Assembly (NCBI GenBank): GCA_017472605.1
Contig: JAFUPV010000027.1
Span: forward strand, 1 to 64,000
Origin: Lachnospiraceae bacterium
GTDB lineage: Bacteria; Bacillota; Clostridia; Lachnospirales; Lachnospiraceae
Direction: 5' to 3'
Length of the DNA: 64,000 nucleotides
Made by a program: the position numbers and the translations under genes. The number at the start of each line of letters is the position of its first letter. Position 1 is the first letter of the stretch. A model generated the notes under the pieces. It was not told where the DNA came from. It saw only the letters and a list, made by a program, of their open reading frames with translations, and did not search any database. Below, one piece after another: positions 1 to 6,844 of this stretch.

Positions 1-132
1 TGGGACGTAATTTATTATGCTTTGGCTATTGCAAACATATATGATATCGACATAGAACAAGTTGCTAAAGTTAAGTCTGAGATAAACGAAAGCAGATATC
101 CTTCTAAAGTTAAGTTTGAAGAAGGTAGATAA
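1..132 (+). CDS. MazG-like nucleotide pyrophosphohydrolase, C-terminal part
   Basis: Open at the left window edge; 43 codons remain before TAA at 130-132. The motif WDVIYYALAIANIYDIDI followed by a charged helix is typical of the last helices of small MazG-like proteins, which hydrolyse non-canonical or excess NTPs. The catalytic ExxE helix would lie outside the window, so activity cannot be judged. The stop codon is directly joined to a palindromic boundary element shared with most downstream junctions, so this looks like the first visible member of a cassette string. Family assignment is inferred from a short tail and is only moderately sure. Confidence 0.6.
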   Translation, partial: WDVIYYALAIANIYDIDIEQVAKVKSEINESRYPSKVKFEEGR

Positions 133-143
133 ATTCCAATTTG
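131..143 (+). repeat. Cassette boundary element copy 1
   Basis: AAATTCCAATTTG: arms AAATT/AATTT around CC. It overlaps the TAA stop upstream and is followed at once by ACGGAGG, the ribosome site of the next gene. Confidence 0.75.
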
Positions 144-156
144 ACGGAGGTATGCC

Positions 157-597
157 ATGAACGAGAAAATAGAAATTCTGGAAGAACGAATTTCGGCTGA
201 AGAATACATAGACTTTCTTAAAAGAACTGACTTGGGTTCTCAATATCCAAAAGAGCGATTCGAAAGTAGAATTGCAAAACTTGTCAATACCGTTTCCATC
301 AGCCTTGTGGCCAGAAACGAAAGTGGTACTGTAGTAGGAGTTTTGTTTGGCTTAACTGATTTTGCTTATTGGCTTTATGTAACCGATTTAGGTGTAGACA
401 GAACCTGTACAGGACAGGGTATTGGCAGAAAGTTGATGAAAAAGGCCCATGAAATCGCAGGCGGAGAAAAGAATATTGCAGTTTATTTGATTGCCAACGA
501 GAATGCGGTTGGATTCTATGAGAAACTGGGTATGAAGAAATCTGTGGATGTCATGCAGTATAACAAAATCGAATGGACAGATTTTGTGGTAGAGTGA
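157..597 (+). CDS. GNAT family N-acetyltransferase
   Basis: 146-residue protein with the full GNAT core. The acetyl-CoA pyrophosphate-binding loop is GQGIGRKLM at about residues 86-94, after beta-4 (LYVTDLGVD), and the C-terminal signature is NENAVGFYEKLGM near residue 114. It would transfer an acetyl group to an amine; the acceptor is unknown. ATG is placed 7 nt after GGAGG. It lies between two boundary elements with no promoter of its own, so it is probably read from upstream. Length is normal for a stand-alone GNAT. Confidence 0.88.
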   Translation: MNEKIEILEERISAEEYIDFLKRTDLGSQYPKERFESRIAKLVNTVSISLVARNESGTVVGVLFGLTDFAYWLYVTDLGVDRTCTGQGIGRKLMKKAHEIAGGEKNIAVYLIANENAVGFYEKLGMKKSVDVMQYNKIEWTDFVVE

Positions 598-611
598 CAA
601 ATTGCAATTTG
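598..611 (+). repeat. Cassette boundary element copy 2 (perfect palindrome)
   Basis: CAAATTGCAATTTG is a perfect 14-nt palindrome. It starts directly after the TGA stop (595-597) and is followed by TGAGG, the ribosome site of the next gene. Best-formed copy of the series. Confidence 0.82.
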
Positions 612-622
612 TGAGGTTGATT

Positions 623-1105
623 ATGAATATAGAATTCGAGGAATTGACACATCAGAATTTTTCAGATGCATGCAAAATTGATAGAGATGACATACCTGAG
701 GATTTTGTTGATACAGCTTTAACTATAATGAATATTACTGATTATGGCATTGATCATCATTATATTGGACATACCTTCGTTGTGAAGTATAATGAGAATC
801 CGATTGGGCTCATTCTTTTGGGCGAGGCAATTCCTTGGAAAACAGACCCACCAGAAATGAGTAAAGAGCCATTTTATCGTTTGATGGGATTTGTAGTTGA
901 TAAAAAATATCGTGGTTGTGGAATTGGAGGAGAGATATTGGAAAGGGCTATAAAAATTGTTTATCGTGACTTTGGCAAGCGCCCGATTGCCTTGGGGTGC
1001 CATAAGGATAATATTCAGGCGGAACATTTTTATTTACGACATGGGTTTAAGAAAACAAATGTTATGGAAGGAAATGACTACTATTATTTACGTTCTGCTA
1101 ATTGA
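623..1105 (+). CDS. GNAT family N-acetyltransferase
   Basis: 160-residue GNAT. The binding loop YRGCGIGGEILERA follows beta-4 (LMGFVVDKK), and the end carries a HKDNIQAEHFYLRHGF motif typical of the last strand and helix. Acceptor substrate unknown. ATG at 623 is preferred over an in-frame TTG at 602, because TGAGG sits 7-8 nt upstream of the ATG and the TTG lies inside the palindromic boundary element. Part of the co-oriented cassette run, with no independent promoter seen. Confidence 0.87.
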   Translation: MNIEFEELTHQNFSDACKIDRDDIPEDFVDTALTIMNITDYGIDHHYIGHTFVVKYNENPIGLILLGEAIPWKTDPPEMSKEPFYRLMGFVVDKKYRGCGIGGEILERAIKIVYRDFGKRPIALGCHKDNIQAEHFYLRHGFKKTNVMEGNDYYYLRSAN

Positions 1106-1106
1106 T

Positions 1107-1119
1107 AAACTTAAATTTG
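1107..1119 (+). repeat. Cassette boundary element copy 3 (diverged)
   Basis: AAACTTAAATTTG begins 1 nt after the TGA stop at 1103-1105. It is an imperfect palindrome and, unlike most copies, is not followed immediately by a ribosome site; about 60 nt with a promoter come first. Confidence 0.5.
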
Positions 1120-1143
1120 TTGAAATAAATTAAAACAGTCTCA

Positions 1144-1172
1144 TTGCATGAAGAATTAAAATGGACTATATT
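1144..1172 (+). promoter_or_regulatory. Predicted sigma-A promoter inside the cassette run
   Basis: -35 TTGCAT (1144-1149), 17-nt spacer, -10 TATATT (1167-1172), directly ahead of the ribosome site CAGGAGG of the alkyltransferase-like gene. It would restart transcription within the string of otherwise promoterless genes. Prediction from consensus only. Confidence 0.5.
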
Positions 1173-1192
1173 TAGAGCAGGAGGTGGATGAT

Positions 1193-1672
1193 ATGGCAAA
1201 TGAAGATAAAAAAGATTTTAATGCTATGTTGCATGACAATAAGGATATGCCAAAGTTTCAGATAATTACGGATTTGAAAAGCATTGAGAAATATGGCGGA
1301 GACCGAATGTATTTTGCACCGCCTATCGACTACGACAAAATAATGAAACAAATTCCGCATGGCAAAGTAATCACAGTTGGAAAGATAAGAGAATATTTTG
1401 CAAAAAAGAATGGAGCAGATTTTACAGAGCCTATTACCGCAGGAATTTTTGTATCTATCGTAGCATGGGCAAGCTATCAGCGTGAAGAAGAACACACACC
1501 CTATTGGCGAACTCTAAAGGCAAATGGTGAGTTAAATGAAAAATATCCTGGTGGCATTGAAGCCCAAAGGGAAATGCTGGAAAGAGAAGGACATACCATT
1601 ATTCAAAAAGGACGAAAAAATATCAAATACTATGTAAAAGACTATGAGAGTGTTCTTTTTGATTTGAGTTAA
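1193..1672 (+). CDS. MGMT-fold alkyltransferase-like (ATL) protein
   Basis: 159 residues. The C-terminal half matches the DNA-binding domain of O6-alkylguanine alkyltransferases: GKVITVGKIREYF (helix-turn-helix start), then YWRTLKANGELNEKYPGG and REMLEREGH. The active-site PCHR of true methyltransferases is replaced by a tryptophan-containing YWRT. This fits ATL proteins, which bind alkylated guanine and flag it for repair without removing the alkyl group. ATG 1193 has CAGGAGG 8 nt upstream; a GTG nine bases earlier is in frame but overlaps that site. Role in repair is inferred from family. Confidence 0.72.
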   Translation: MANEDKKDFNAMLHDNKDMPKFQIITDLKSIEKYGGDRMYFAPPIDYDKIMKQIPHGKVITVGKIREYFAKKNGADFTEPITAGIFVSIVAWASYQREEEHTPYWRTLKANGELNEKYPGGIEAQREMLEREGHTIIQKGRKNIKYYVKDYESVLFDLS

Positions 1673-1688
1673 CAAAATTCAAATTTTT
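1673..1688 (+). repeat. Cassette boundary element copy 4
   Basis: CAAAATTCAAATTTTT starts directly after the TAA stop (1670-1672). It keeps the AAATT..AATTT arms with extra A and T and is followed by CAGAGG, the ribosome site of the next gene. Confidence 0.65.
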
Positions 1689-1701
1689 CAGAGGTAGCAG
1701 G

Positions 1702-2214
1702 ATGAACATTCAATTAGTTAAATTGACAAAAGCATATAAAACGCATCTGGAAGATATGATGCAAGAATGGACTGGTACAGGTGAAAAAATAGTTCCGTAT
1801 GCGATCAGAAAAAATGATTATCACAATTTTGATTACTATTTAGAGAATTTGGAGATTACGCAAGAAACGGACGGGAAAGTGCCAGATACCACGTTGTTTT
1901 GTTTGGATGCAGATCGAAATATTTTTGTGGGAGCAGTAAATATCAGGCATTATCTCACAAAAGAAATGCTGGTTCATTCAGGTCATATCGGTGACGGAAT
2001 AAGACCGACAGAGAGAAGAAAAGGGTACGCAACTGCCATGATTGGTCTGGCTTTAAAAGAGGCAAAGAAGTTGGGAATCAGTAAGGTACTGATGGTTTGT
2101 GATAAGAATAATATTGGCTCAGCCAAAAGCATCATAAACAATGGTGGTATTTTGGAGAATGAGGTTGAAGTTGACGGCGTTGTAGAACAAAGATACTGGA
2201 TTGATTTGGTGTAA
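1702..2214 (+). CDS. GNAT family N-acetyltransferase
   Basis: 170-residue GNAT. Beta-4 (GHIGDGIRPTERRKGYATAMIG) leads into the loop RRKGYATAM, and the end has MVCDKNNIGSAKSIINNGG, the usual last helix. The N-terminal part with an Asp/Glu-rich segment resembles acetyltransferases near-universally annotated only as GNAT in Clostridia; the substrate is unknown. ATG 1702 follows CAGAGGTAGCAGG. Flanked on both sides by boundary elements. Confidence 0.87.
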   Translation: MNIQLVKLTKAYKTHLEDMMQEWTGTGEKIVPYAIRKNDYHNFDYYLENLEITQETDGKVPDTTLFCLDADRNIFVGAVNIRHYLTKEMLVHSGHIGDGIRPTERRKGYATAMIGLALKEAKKLGISKVLMVCDKNNIGSAKSIINNGGILENEVEVDGVVEQRYWIDLV

Positions 2215-2228
2215 CCAATCCAATTTGG
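2215..2228 (+). repeat. Cassette boundary element copy 5
   Basis: CCAATCCAATTTGG starts directly after the TAA stop (2212-2214) and is followed by CGAAGTGAGG. Outer CCAA/TTGG arms are complementary; the inner part is imperfect. Confidence 0.68.
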
Positions 2229-2246
2229 CGAAGTGAGGAAATGATT

Positions 2247-2717
2247 ATGCTTGAACTTGCAAAAGAAACAGATTTTGATGAAGTTAATCGTCTGGCTCGG
2301 CAGGTAACGGCTCACCATGCTCAGTGGACACCTGATATGGAAATCGTAGAGCATCCCTATCCTATGGATTATTTCCAGGAGTGTATCAAGCCGGAATCAA
2401 TTTGGGAAAGCGCTATATATGTAATGCGGCAAAATGGAAGCGTTGTTGGGTATATGCGTATCTATCTTTGGAACACAAATAGCACGGTATCTGCAAAACG
2501 GACTATTTTAAGTATCGATGACATCGGTGTGGATGAAGTGATGCGCAACCAGGGTATTGGTACCAAAATGATGACCCAACTGACAACCCTGGCGAAAGAG
2601 GAATGGGGTTGCAGCAGCATCTGCTTGTATGTAGACGCTCCTAATGAGAACGCAAGGGCCTACTACGAAAAGTGTGGCTTCCATGTGCGTAATATTGGTA
2701 TGATATTGGACTTATAA
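2247..2717 (+). CDS. GNAT family N-acetyltransferase
   Basis: 156-residue GNAT with the loop NQGIGTKMMTQL after beta-4 (SIDDIGVDEVM) and a typical end, YVDAPNENARAYYEKCGF. Such proteins acetylate small amines or protein N termini; the acceptor here is unknown. Two ATG codons lie close (2241, 2247). The second is preferred because GAAGTGAGG then has normal spacing. Its stop is followed by the weakest junction of the run, where no clear palindrome is visible. Confidence 0.87.
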   Translation: MLELAKETDFDEVNRLARQVTAHHAQWTPDMEIVEHPYPMDYFQECIKPESIWESAIYVMRQNGSVVGYMRIYLWNTNSTVSAKRTILSIDDIGVDEVMRNQGIGTKMMTQLTTLAKEEWGCSSICLYVDAPNENARAYYEKCGFHVRNIGMILDL

Positions 2718-2753
2718 ATGAAAAGGTCAAACGACAATCGGAAGGGTAAACTT

Positions 2754-3209
2754 ATGGCAGATAATTTATTCTGTAAAGATTTTTCTTATATTGAGGGAGA
2801 AACGATAGAACTTCGCCTGATCGATACATACGAAGGCGGAAATGGTGCGCTGCCATTCTATTGGTGGGATATTGTACAAAAAACGAATCATGCAGCTGTT
2901 GGAAAAATCAGTTTACGAATTGGGCATAACTACCATTCCTATTACAATGGCAACATTGGCTATGAGGTGGATGAGGGATATCGAGGGCATCACTATTCGC
3001 TGTTAGCCTGTCAGCTTGTGTTGAAAGTTGCACAGTATCACAACATGGAAAAAATATATTTAACATGTGATTACGATAATGTGGCATCCTGTAAAACGAT
3101 TGAAAAACTTGGAGCAAAGCGAATTGAAGAAGTTTTGCCTCCCAAAGACTACATATACTACAATGATGAAATGAAAATACATAAAATATATGAACTGAAC
3201 ATCGTTTGA
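2754..3209 (+). CDS. GNAT family N-acetyltransferase (RimJ/RimL-like)
   Basis: 151 residues. The order GNIGYEVDEGYRGHHYS, then CDYDNVASCKTIEKLGAK, is the RimJ/RimL-type GNAT pattern in which the binding loop is RGHHYS rather than the classical QxxGxG. ATG 2754 has AAGGG about 8 nt upstream; an in-frame ATG at 2718, abutting the previous stop, lacks a ribosome site. Substrate unknown. The gene ends with TGA directly abutting a boundary element. Confidence 0.85.
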   Translation: MADNLFCKDFSYIEGETIELRLIDTYEGGNGALPFYWWDIVQKTNHAAVGKISLRIGHNYHSYYNGNIGYEVDEGYRGHHYSLLACQLVLKVAQYHNMEKIYLTCDYDNVASCKTIEKLGAKRIEEVLPPKDYIYYNDEMKIHKIYELNIV

Positions 3210-3223
3210 CAAATCCTAATTTG
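3210..3223 (+). repeat. Cassette boundary element copy 6
   Basis: CAAATCCTAATTTG, directly after TGA (3207-3209) and followed by TGGAGG. A near-consensus copy: arms CAAAT/ATTTG around CCTA. Confidence 0.8.
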
Positions 3224-3237
3224 TGGAGGTATTATAC

Positions 3238-3723
3238 ATGGCAATGAGAATTTTGGAGGTAAAAAAGGAAAATTGTCCTGCTGCACGCCTTATTGGCAAA
3301 AAATATAAAAATACACCTAATTGGGGTGAATGGTGGGAAAACGGGTGGTTTTCAATTTTAGAAAAAATAGAGCGCCTTCCAATGAATGGCGATGCTTATA
3401 TTGGAGCAGTGCATATTGCAAATGGAATGCCTGAGCGTTGGATTGGCATGTTCTTTCCAACAGACACCCACGTTCCATATGGATTTGAATATATAGATAT
3501 TGCCCCTATGGAATACGCGGTGTGTTATTTGTATGATAAAGAAAACAGCGGTGATTTTTATACAATGGATACTCATAATATGTGCTTGGATGAATTAAAA
3601 GCACTTGGTTTGAAACGCAAAGAGGATGATTGGTGTTTTGAACGATATAGTTGTCCTGGATTCACTACACCAGATGAGAAGGGTAATGTTATTTTGGATT
3701 ATGCGATTTCCATAGAAGATTAA
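3238..3723 (+). CDS. GyrI-like / AraC effector-binding-domain protein
   Basis: 161-residue stand-alone small-molecule-binding domain of the GyrI-like superfamily. Recognised by PAARLIGKKYKN near the start, WWENGWFS, YIGAVHIANGMPERWIGMFF in the middle and YDKENSGDFYTMDTHN toward the end, the order seen in SHOCT-free GyrI-like proteins. In larger regulators this fold binds the effector; no DNA-binding domain is present, so it may sequester or hydrolyse a ligand. ATG 3238 follows TGGAGG. Ligand unknown. Confidence 0.72.
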   Translation: MAMRILEVKKENCPAARLIGKKYKNTPNWGEWWENGWFSILEKIERLPMNGDAYIGAVHIANGMPERWIGMFFPTDTHVPYGFEYIDIAPMEYAVCYLYDKENSGDFYTMDTHNMCLDELKALGLKRKEDDWCFERYSCPGFTTPDEKGNVILDYAISIED

Positions 3724-3724
3724 G

Positions 3725-3738
3725 CAAATCCTGATTTG
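3725..3738 (+). repeat. Cassette boundary element copy 7
   Basis: CAAATCCTGATTTG, one base after the TAA stop (3721-3723) and followed by AAGAGG, the ribosome site of the next gene. Confidence 0.76.
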
Positions 3739-3752
3739 AAGAGGACGATTCC

Positions 3753-4787
3753 ATGAAATTAGAAACGAGCAGATTAGTCATTCGCCATCTGAAAGAATCC
3801 GATTGGCAGGCGATGAAAAGCGTATTCGTTGATTTTAATAATTCAAAATATGCTGCCTATGATATGCCTCTGCCCACAGAGGATGAAGAAGCCAAAGTAT
3901 TAACAAAACGGTTTACTGCCAGCAAATTGTTTTTCACTGTTTTTCTAAAAGAATCAAATGAAATGATTGGATATATATGCTTTCATAAAGATGGAAATAC
4001 ATATGATTTGGGTTATTGTTTCCACTCTGCATACCATTCAAAGGGGTATGCTTACGAAAGTACAAATGCACTTGTCAAATACTTTGCCGACAAATGCGGT
4101 GTAACCAATTTCGCAGCAGGAACAGCGATTGATAACATACCCTCCTGTAAACTGCTGGAAAAGTTAGGGTTTGCTTGTGTTTCAATCGAAACAGTATCCT
4201 TTGACAATGCATTTTCTTTTCAGGGCGGAAATTTTGTGTTGAATATAAGTGAAACAAATTTGAACTTGAAGGAGAATTTTGGTATGAAGATAGAGATATA
4301 CCCATTAGATAAAGTTGTGATTGATGGAGTGGAAATTTTCCTTGGGATGGAACAATCTGCTGTTGAAACCGCAATCGGAAAAGGTCAACTTATTGGAAAG
4401 AGATGTTATTACTTCAATAGCGAGATGGCGATTGATTACAGCAATAACAAAGTAGAATACATAGAGTTTCTGTGTGGGGTGGATGGTATGCTGAAACCTG
4501 CAATCTATGGAATATCTGCTTTTGAGACCCAGGCGAATGACTTGTTTGAGGTTTTGAAAGAGCGAAACAATGGTGCAATTGGCGATAACGAAAATGGATA
4601 TTCGTATCAGTTTCAAAATATTAGTGTTGGTGTTTATCGTGAATCAGTTCCAGAAGAAATCAAAGAAATGATTGAGGAAGCTGTAAGTTTTGGAGAGCCT
4701 ATGTCCGATCATGAAATAGAGTATGAAATGAAAAGAGCCAATCATTGGGCAACCATCGGTGTTGGTGTTGCAGGATACTATCAATGA
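3753..4787 (+). CDS. GNAT fused in frame to a second conserved protein
   Basis: 344 residues made of two proteins that look independent. Residues 1-167 form a RimJ/RimL-like GNAT (TSRLVIRHLKESDW start, NIPSCKLLEKLGF end). From residue 178 (ATG 4284) a second module starts, MKIEIYPLDKVVIDGVEIF, ending near GVAGYYQ; I recognise it as a conserved Firmicutes protein of unknown function. The joint contains a boundary element (4255-4268) and AAGGAG, a complete ribosome site 10 nt before the internal ATG. So the second gene's own start signals survive inside the fusion. Loss of one base near 4248 or of the stop codon would explain the fusion. Confidence 0.8.
   Translation: MKLETSRLVIRHLKESDWQAMKSVFVDFNNSKYAAYDMPLPTEDEEAKVLTKRFTASKLFFTVFLKESNEMIGYICFHKDGNTYDLGYCFHSAYHSKGYAYESTNALVKYFADKCGVTNFAAGTAIDNIPSCKLLEKLGFACVSIETVSFDNAFSFQGGNFVLNISETNLNLKENFGMKIEIYPLDKVVIDGVEIFLGMEQSAVETAIGKGQLIGKRCYYFNSEMAIDYSNNKVEYIEFLCGVDGMLKPAIYGISAFETQANDLFEVLKERNNGAIGDNENGYSYQFQNISVGVYRESVPEEIKEMIEEAVSFGEPMSDHEIEYEMKRANHWATIGVGVAGYYQ
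4255..4268 (+). repeat. Cassette boundary element copy 8, trapped inside a fused gene
   Basis: CAAATTTGAACTTG followed by AAGGAG and, after a 10-nt spacer, ATG 4284. Identical layout to the other junctions, but no stop codon precedes it in the reading frame of the upstream GNAT. Confidence 0.7.
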
Positions 4788-4817
4788 TGAATTACTATTG
4801 TATGGAGGAATATTGAA

Positions 4818-5369
4818 GTGTTTGCATACCATGTAGTAACAGATAGACCGATGTATGTTGGACAACGGATTATGTTCGATGAAGAACATCATAGTGGAGT
4901 TTATCAAAGAGTATATGATAAAATAGATATCGTGAACGATATTTATGCTAATCCTGCTAAATATGATGTAGAAACATTAGAACATCATACATCAGTTGCA
5001 TTAAGAGAATTAGCATTAGAGGAAGTCAGACAGAAAAAATATCCGCAATATCCTTCAAGAATGGGGTGTTTATATGTATCTAAATCTTTTGAAGAAGCAG
5101 AAAATTGGGGAAAGTTCTTTGCTGAAATCGGTAGACCTACATACCATATTGTAAAATTAGATATCGAAGGTAATTGCTTTATTGGAGATGCTACAAAATG
5201 TTTTAAAGGGCGGTTGAGCAAGGAAGAAAACCTGAGGCTTGCTGAGGTTTATTGGGAAAGTAATGTAGATACAGAAAATAAGCAGGCAATTTGTGAGATG
5301 TTGGTAAACGGTCAAATTACAGTTGTTGAGATAGTAAAAGAAATAAATGCTAATATACAAAGTAATTGA
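4818..5369 (+). CDS. DUF2441 family protein
   Basis: 183 residues starting with GTG 4818, nine bases after GGAGG. The opening FAYHVVTDRPMYVGQRI and the central PSRMGCLYVSKSFEEAENW match DUF2441, small proteins reminiscent of ADP-ribosyltransferase-like or RES-like folds but without established activity. A role in nucleotide or NAD chemistry is only a guess. The junction upstream (4788-4803) has at most a degenerate palindrome, whereas the downstream one is clear. Confidence 0.65.
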   Translation: MFAYHVVTDRPMYVGQRIMFDEEHHSGVYQRVYDKIDIVNDIYANPAKYDVETLEHHTSVALRELALEEVRQKKYPQYPSRMGCLYVSKSFEEAENWGKFFAEIGRPTYHIVKLDIEGNCFIGDATKCFKGRLSKEENLRLAEVYWESNVDTENKQAICEMLVNGQITVVEIVKEINANIQSN

Positions 5370-5383
5370 CAAACTGCAATTTA
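5370..5383 (+). repeat. Cassette boundary element copy 9
   Basis: CAAACTGCAATTTA directly after TGA (5367-5369). The ribosome site GAGTGAGG follows after a slightly longer spacer than elsewhere. Confidence 0.65.
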
Positions 5384-5406
5384 TCTGTGAGAGTGAGGTT
5401 ATACTA

Positions 5407-5967
5407 GTGGCGATTTTTTATCTTGTACGACACGGTGAAGCTGATTACAGCGAAATGTTAGAAAAAGGCTTTTATGGTTTTGGGCGTTCGTTTGCACCAT
5501 TATCAGAAAAAGGAATAAATCAAGCAGAAAAGACAGCGATTGATGATAGATTAAAGTCGGCAGAATTGATTGTTTCATCTCCTTACACAAGGGCGTTGCA
5601 GACAGCGTCTATCATTTCAAGAGAAACTGGTTTGAAAATATGCGTTGAAGTTGATTTGCACGAATGGGAACCAGATAAAACGAATCAATATACTACTTCG
5701 GAAGAAGCATTTATGCTTACACGAGAGTTTAACTTATATAAAGGAGAATATCCAAAAGGTCAGCAGATGAGATGGGAAACATTAGATGAAGTTAGAAAAA
5801 GAATGCGCAGAGTTGCTGATAAATATGCAAACTATGACAAAGTCATCTTTGTTGGTCATGGTATGGCTTTTCGAACGCTCATGTATATAGAGCAGATGAA
5901 GCCTGCTGAAATAATTGAATGCAGCTATCATTTGGGACAGGATGATTGTATATATTCATTTCACTAA
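5407..5967 (+). CDS. Histidine phosphatase family protein
   Basis: 186 residues of the phosphoglycerate-mutase-like histidine phosphatase superfamily. YLVRHGEADYSE at residue 5 holds the phospho-accepting His, SSPYTRALQTA the second Arg, and VFVGHGMAFRTL near residue 157 the second catalytic His. It would remove phosphate from a small molecule; substrate unknown. GTG 5407 is chosen because GAGTGAGG precedes it by about 10 nt and the RHG motif is then at its usual distance from the N terminus. Confidence 0.87.
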   Translation: MAIFYLVRHGEADYSEMLEKGFYGFGRSFAPLSEKGINQAEKTAIDDRLKSAELIVSSPYTRALQTASIISRETGLKICVEVDLHEWEPDKTNQYTTSEEAFMLTREFNLYKGEYPKGQQMRWETLDEVRKRMRRVADKYANYDKVIFVGHGMAFRTLMYIEQMKPAEIIECSYHLGQDDCIYSFH

Positions 5968-5979
5968 ATTCCGGCTTTA
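5966..5979 (+). repeat. Cassette boundary element copy 10, not followed by a gene
   Basis: AAATTCCGGCTTTA overlapping the TAA stop (5965-5967), followed by the ribosome-like CGGAGAG but no open reading frame. It leads within 30 nt to a terminator, as if the following cassette were lost. Confidence 0.5.
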
Positions 5980-6008
5980 CGGAGAGATAGAAAGTAACAG
6001 AAGCTTTG

Positions 6009-6043
6009 AATCAGTGGAGGAACGAAACATCCACTGATTTTTA
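6009..6043 (+). terminator. Rho-independent terminator closing the cassette run
   Basis: AATCAGTGGA (6009-6018) pairs with TCCACTGATT (6030-6039) around an 11-nt loop and is followed by a short T run. It would end transcripts entering from the cassette genes. Confidence 0.75.
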
Positions 6044-6061
6044 AAAGAAAGCAATCGGGGG

Positions 6062-6075
6062 AAATTTGAATTTTG
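6062..6075 (+). repeat. Cassette boundary element copy 11
   Basis: AAATTTGAATTTTG followed by TGAGAAG, the ribosome site of the YdcF-like gene. No upstream stop codon abuts it, since the terminator region intervenes. Confidence 0.5.
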
Positions 6076-6086
6076 TGAGAAGTAAC

Positions 6087-6692
6087 ATGTTAGTATCAAA
6101 AATAAAAGAAGAAGATTTAACGATTGAAATAGTAGATAAATTATTATTTCAGGGGTTGGAAGATACAGGAGAAACGGTTGACTGCATTCTTGTGTTGGGA
6201 AGCTTAAAGGCGGCTAAGTATCGAGTCCCTGTGGCGGTAAACGCTTATCATGCAGGCAGAGCAAAGAAAATAATGCTATGCGGTGGTGTCTTAAGAGATT
6301 TTCCGGACGGAACGTGCAGGGAAGCAGAGCATATGCGCAAAGAAGCGTTAAAATCAGGCGTGGCTGTGGAAGACGTTATTTTGGAGAATTCCTCGCAGAA
6401 TACAGTGGAAAACATCCTGTTTGCGCTGGTAGAATTGCAGCGAACCTTTTGGCTGAATCGAATTCATAAAGTGCTTCTGGTTACAACTGCCTATCATATG
6501 AGACGCAGTCTGGCGATTGCAAGATATTTGTTCCCAAGGCATATAGACATCCTTCCCTGTCCCGCAAACGACAGCAATACGAAGCGGTACAATTGGATGA
6601 ATTCATCGGAAGGGATTGCACGGGCAAAAGGCGAAGCAATGAATCTTGTTCGATGTGTAAGGAACGGTGTGATTCCAGATTTTGAAATATGA
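6087..6692 (+). CDS. YdcF family protein (DUF218)
   Basis: 201 residues. The pattern VDCILVLGS near the start, NAYHAGRAKKIMLCGG, ENSSQNTVENILFA and VLLVTTAYHMRRSLAIAR is the YdcF/SanA (DUF218) fold, a Rossmann-like domain that may bind S-adenosylmethionine. Exact role unknown; related proteins affect envelope barrier functions. No signal peptide or membrane anchor is seen, so it is probably cytoplasmic. ATG 6087 has GTGAGAAG upstream, and an in-frame TTG at 6066 lies in the boundary element. Confidence 0.82.
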   Translation: MLVSKIKEEDLTIEIVDKLLFQGLEDTGETVDCILVLGSLKAAKYRVPVAVNAYHAGRAKKIMLCGGVLRDFPDGTCREAEHMRKEALKSGVAVEDVILENSSQNTVENILFALVELQRTFWLNRIHKVLLVTTAYHMRRSLAIARYLFPRHIDILPCPANDSNTKRYNWMNSSEGIARAKGEAMNLVRCVRNGVIPDFEI

Positions 6693-6844
6693 CTCTTGCG
6701 GATGCACATTTCGAATGGATAATCCGAAACAGGAAGATATCGCGTTTCTGAAGAAAGTGGTAGAAATTCGGATGAAAGAGTTAAGCAGCAATCAATAGAA
6801 ATTGATCCAACGCGATAACGGGGATTTGAAGAAGGAGAAAATCG

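Noticed and set aside
6717-6797. A 26-codon frame (DNPKQEDIAFLKKVVEI)
   Set aside because: No ribosome site, no recognisable family, and too short to separate from chance. It may be a gene tail, but this is not supported.
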